The position numbers and the translations under genes are program-made. The notes under the pieces were generated by a model, which was given only the letters and a program-made list of their open reading frames with translations, did no database searches and was not told the origin of the DNA. Below are positions 5,844 to 7,357 of a stretch of 7,357 nt of DNA, one piece after another; positions within the stretch are counted from its first letter, which is position 1, and the number at the start of each line of letters is the position of its first letter. This stretch comes from Microcystis aeruginosa W13-11 (lineage in GTDB: Bacteria > Cyanobacteriota > Cyanobacteriia > Cyanobacteriales > Microcystaceae), in the NCBI GenBank assembly GCA_009995705.1, contig JAADBR010000168.1, positions 1-7,357 of the forward strand, given 5' to 3'.

Positions 5844-7042
5844 TAAAAACCTTAAATATTGGTATTCTGATGCAAGCTGATGATAACTGGATGGGGGGGA
5901 TTATTTATATTAAAAATCTTGTCAAATCTATTGCCGACTTACCCGCCAATAAAAGGGAGCATATTAAGCTATATTTATTTATTGGTTCTAATCTCAAAAA
6001 AAGCTATTATGAAGAACTGGAAAATCTAGTAGAACAAATATATATAACTAATTGTATAAAGCCTTCTTTTTTGAATCGATTATTATGGAAAGTCGGTCAA
6101 AGTGCTTCTTGGCTAAAGGATACAAGGTTGATAAAACTTTTAGAAAGTAAAGAAATAGACTTTGTATATCCTGTTCCAATAAACTGGGGTATTTCCTGGG
6201 ATTTTAATTGCGGTTGGTCAACTTGGATTCCAGATTTTCAACATAAATATCTACCCTCATATTTTTCTACCAAAGAAATAAAAAGCCGTGATAAGGCATT
6301 TAAATATTTATCTAACAATTCGTTAAATATAGTCTTTAGCAGTCAAAGTGCTTTGAGCGATTTTGCTGCTTTTTACCCTGAATCTAAAGCTCAAAAATTT
6401 GTATTAAGTTTTAGAACGATACCCAATCAAGACTGGTTTGAAAATCATTTAGCTCCAACATTAGTTCAGGAAAAATATAATCTTCCAAACAAGTTCTTTT
6501 TGGTTAGCAATCAATTTTGGATACACAAAAATCATAAGCTTATCATAGAAGCACTTATCTTATTGAAAAGAACAAATGTCAAGCCCGTAGTTGTGTGTAC
6601 TGGTAAACTTTATGATAGCCGATTTCCTAAGTATGGAGAAGAAATAAAAAATTCAATTGAAAAAAACTCTTTAAGCGATCAATTTATAATTCTTGGATTA
6701 ATTCCCCGTTGGGATCAGATTCAACTCATGAGGAGATCGTTAGCAGTTATTCAGCCTTCATTGTTTGAAGGCTGGAGTACAGTAGTAGAAGATGCTCGAG
6801 TGTTAGGTAAAACAATATTATTATCAGATATTTCTGTCCACAAAGAACAAAATTCTCCCAGGGCTATATTTTTTAAACCAGATTCTTCACAAGAGCTTGC
6901 CAATCACCTTGAATTATTAACTACTAAGCTTATGCCTGGACCAGATTTAATATCTGAATCAGAAGCGCAAACCAACAATAAAATAGAATGCCAAACTTAT
7001 GCAGAACAATTTCTGAATATTGTCCAAACAATTGTTTCCTAG
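5840..7042 (+). CDS. GT4-family (GT-B fold) glycosyltransferase
   Basis: A 400-residue two-domain glycosyltransferase. The N-terminal acceptor half begins LNIGILMQADDNWMGGIIYI (residues 5-24), where GG-x-Y/N marks the first nucleotide-fold loop. It includes WIPDFQHKYLP (129-139) and SSQSALSDF (168-175), both common in this subgroup. The donor half starts at FFLVSNQFWIHKNHKLIIEA (219-238), the usual K-N-H linker, then VVCTGK (251-256), FIILGLIP (282-289) and the donor-binding SLFEGWSTVVEDARVLGK (307-324). E310 and E317 are one residue closer than the classical EX7E spacing, a variant I associate with the EGWSTVVEDA subgroup. Start 5840 gives MIKTLNIGIL with GGAG 8 nt upstream and an ATGA overlap with the SDR. 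It is the last intact gene of the operon. It is cytoplasmic or peripheral, adding a hexose or deoxyhexose to a lipid-linked glycan (inference). It seems complete. Confidence 0.9.
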   Translation: MIKTLNIGILMQADDNWMGGIIYIKNLVKSIADLPANKREHIKLYLFIGSNLKKSYYEELENLVEQIYITNCIKPSFLNRLLWKVGQSASWLKDTRLIKLLESKEIDFVYPVPINWGISWDFNCGWSTWIPDFQHKYLPSYFSTKEIKSRDKAFKYLSNNSLNIVFSSQSALSDFAAFYPESKAQKFVLSFRTIPNQDWFENHLAPTLVQEKYNLPNKFFLVSNQFWIHKNHKLIIEALILLKRTNVKPVVVCTGKLYDSRFPKYGEEIKNSIEKNSLSDQFIILGLIPRWDQIQLMRRSLAVIQPSLFEGWSTVVEDARVLGKTILLSDISVHKEQNSPRAIFFKPDSSQELANHLELLTTKLMPGPDLISESEAQTNNKIECQTYAEQFLNIVQTIVS

Positions 7043-7086
7043 TTGGAAACTAAATCAATTTCTATTCGGCGCTATGACGGCAACAA

Positions 7087-7094
7087 GCGATCGC
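7087..7094. repeat. HIP1 octamer GCGATCGC
   Basis: The highly iterated palindrome of cyanobacterial genomes occurs once, inside the GT4 remnant. It is taxonomic support for a cyanobacterial host. One copy in 7.4 kb suggests an accessory region or a genome with moderate HIP1 density. Confidence 0.9.
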
Positions 7095-7170
7095 CGGAAA
7101 GGATTTCATCTGCTGCTGCCTGCTATAAAAAAACTCAGTCAGGGGGAAATATGGCAGCATAAATTAGAGT

Positions 7171-7190
7171 TAGTGGTCTTTAGTGGTCTT
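7171..7190 (+). repeat. Perfect 10-bp tandem duplication (TAGTGGTCTT)
   Basis: TAGTGGTCTT occurs twice head to tail. Removing one copy restores the reading frame of the GT4 remnant across the join (ELVV-FGASEP). It is a clear slippage or duplication event and adds one lesion to an already truncated gene. Confidence 0.9.
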
Positions 7191-7248
7191 CGGTGCCTCT
7201 GAACCGGTTAATCCGCCTGATTTTGGACTGAAAACCCATTATTTCTGA

Positions 7249-7357
7249 ACTTCCCCCATACATATATACCACAATAGCTGGAAACCCTTATCCATCAATG
7301 GATACACCCCCTTAACTTTTCTTAATGTACCCATGTAATTTGTAACATTTCTTAATG
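7249..7357. other. Non-coding right end with hairpin and direct repeat
   Basis: No coding potential is visible. A perfect 6-bp stem TATCCA/TGGATA with a TCAA loop lies at 7289-7304, and the 10-bp sequence TTTCTTAATG occurs at 7318-7327 and 7348-7357, 30 bp apart. The AT-rich direct repeat close to the window edge could belong to the upstream control region of a following gene outside the window. The hairpin lacks an adjacent T-run, so it is a weak terminator at best. Confidence 0.45.

Larger units (their letters stand above)
7053..7245 (+). pseudogene. Internal fragment of a second GT4 glycosyltransferase, frameshifted
   Basis: From about 7053 the sequence reads NQFLFGAMTATSDRRKGFHL, then LLPAIKKLSQGEIW and HKLELVVF, a recognisable block from the start of the donor domain of cyanobacterial GT4 proteins. 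A perfect 10-bp tandem duplication at 7171-7190 shifts the frame, so the first frame ends at TGA 7200-7202. Skipping the duplicate gives ELVVFGASEPVNPPDFGLKTHYF, the expected continuation, ending at TGA 7246-7248. The N-terminal domain and the catalytic EGxxxxxxE region are absent, so only about 60 of some 400 residues survive. It is a different subgroup from the intact gene at 5840. A HIP1 octamer lies inside (7087-7094). The left limit is where similarity to the family becomes visible. It is a dead remnant of a former cluster gene. Confidence 0.8.

Noticed and set aside
7034..7050. GTTTCC-TAGTT-GGAAAC hairpin over the stop of the last operon gene as a terminator
   Set aside because: The 6-bp stem has no adjacent T-run, so it could be chance. 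It is too weak to call.
7020..7202. A genuine 60-residue gene starting at ATG 7020
   Set aside because: Its first residues overlap the end of the GT4 gene, and the recognisable part is an internal block of another GT4 protein cut by a 10-bp duplication, so it is a remnant.
7328..7350. HLR1/RpaB-type site on the minus strand (two TTACA motifs)
   Set aside because: The two TTACA motifs are 7 bp apart, not the spacing expected for the direct repeat of that box.

Overview
The window looks like an accessory glycan-biosynthesis locus on a cyanobacterial chromosome. The evidence is moderate-to-low GC, a HIP1 octamer (GCGATCGC at 7087-7094), a DUF2887/DUF4351-type Rpn (PD-(D/E)XK) gene with EGKQ/EGRQ repeats, and glycosyltransferase types typical of cyanobacterial surface-polysaccharide clusters. 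Genus cannot be resolved by eye. All recognisable genes are on the + strand.

Left third (1-1796) is a graveyard of rearranged gene pieces. Positions 1-230 hold nothing I recognise. A ~180-bp repeat (copy A ~231-411, copy B ~1606-1786, fixed offset 1375, no gaps) carries a sigma70-like promoter plus the first codons of a GT2/HlpA-like glycosyltransferase whose remainder is missing in both copies. Between the copies lies a broken Rpn-family gene (512-1518). Reconstructed, it gives a full-length ~303-residue protein, but it is interrupted by an in-frame TAA at 593 and by a 93-bp MITE-like element (1077-1169) with perfect terminal inverted repeats and a TA target duplication. Removing the element plus one TA exactly rejoins the reading frame. 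A second ~72-bp piece of the same Rpn gene (1535-1606) is spliced directly onto repeat copy B, at the end of one 12-bp repeat unit.

Middle and right (1793-7042) is a compact six-gene operon: GT2-like glycosyltransferase, class I SAM methyltransferase, hexapeptide acyltransferase, second class I methyltransferase, extended SDR (NDP-sugar epimerase/dehydratase type) and GT4 glycosyltransferase. Gaps are 22 nt or less, and several genes overlap by 4-11 nt. Together they would add, methylate and acylate sugars of a cell-surface polysaccharide or glycan, with the SDR supplying a nucleotide sugar. The specific sugar and polymer cannot be told from sequence. Promoter copy B and the truncated GT fragment, which overlaps the first operon gene by ATGA, probably form the 5' leader of this operon.

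Right end (7043-7357): a remnant of a second, different GT4 gene (~7053-7245) is frameshifted by a perfect 10-bp tandem duplication (7171-7190). It is followed by ~110 bp of non-coding DNA with a small hairpin and a 10-bp direct repeat. The most notable points are the exact reconstruction of the MITE insertion, the duplicated promoter/GT-start cassette flanking the recombination-type Rpn gene, and the still-translatable C-terminal Rpn fragment.
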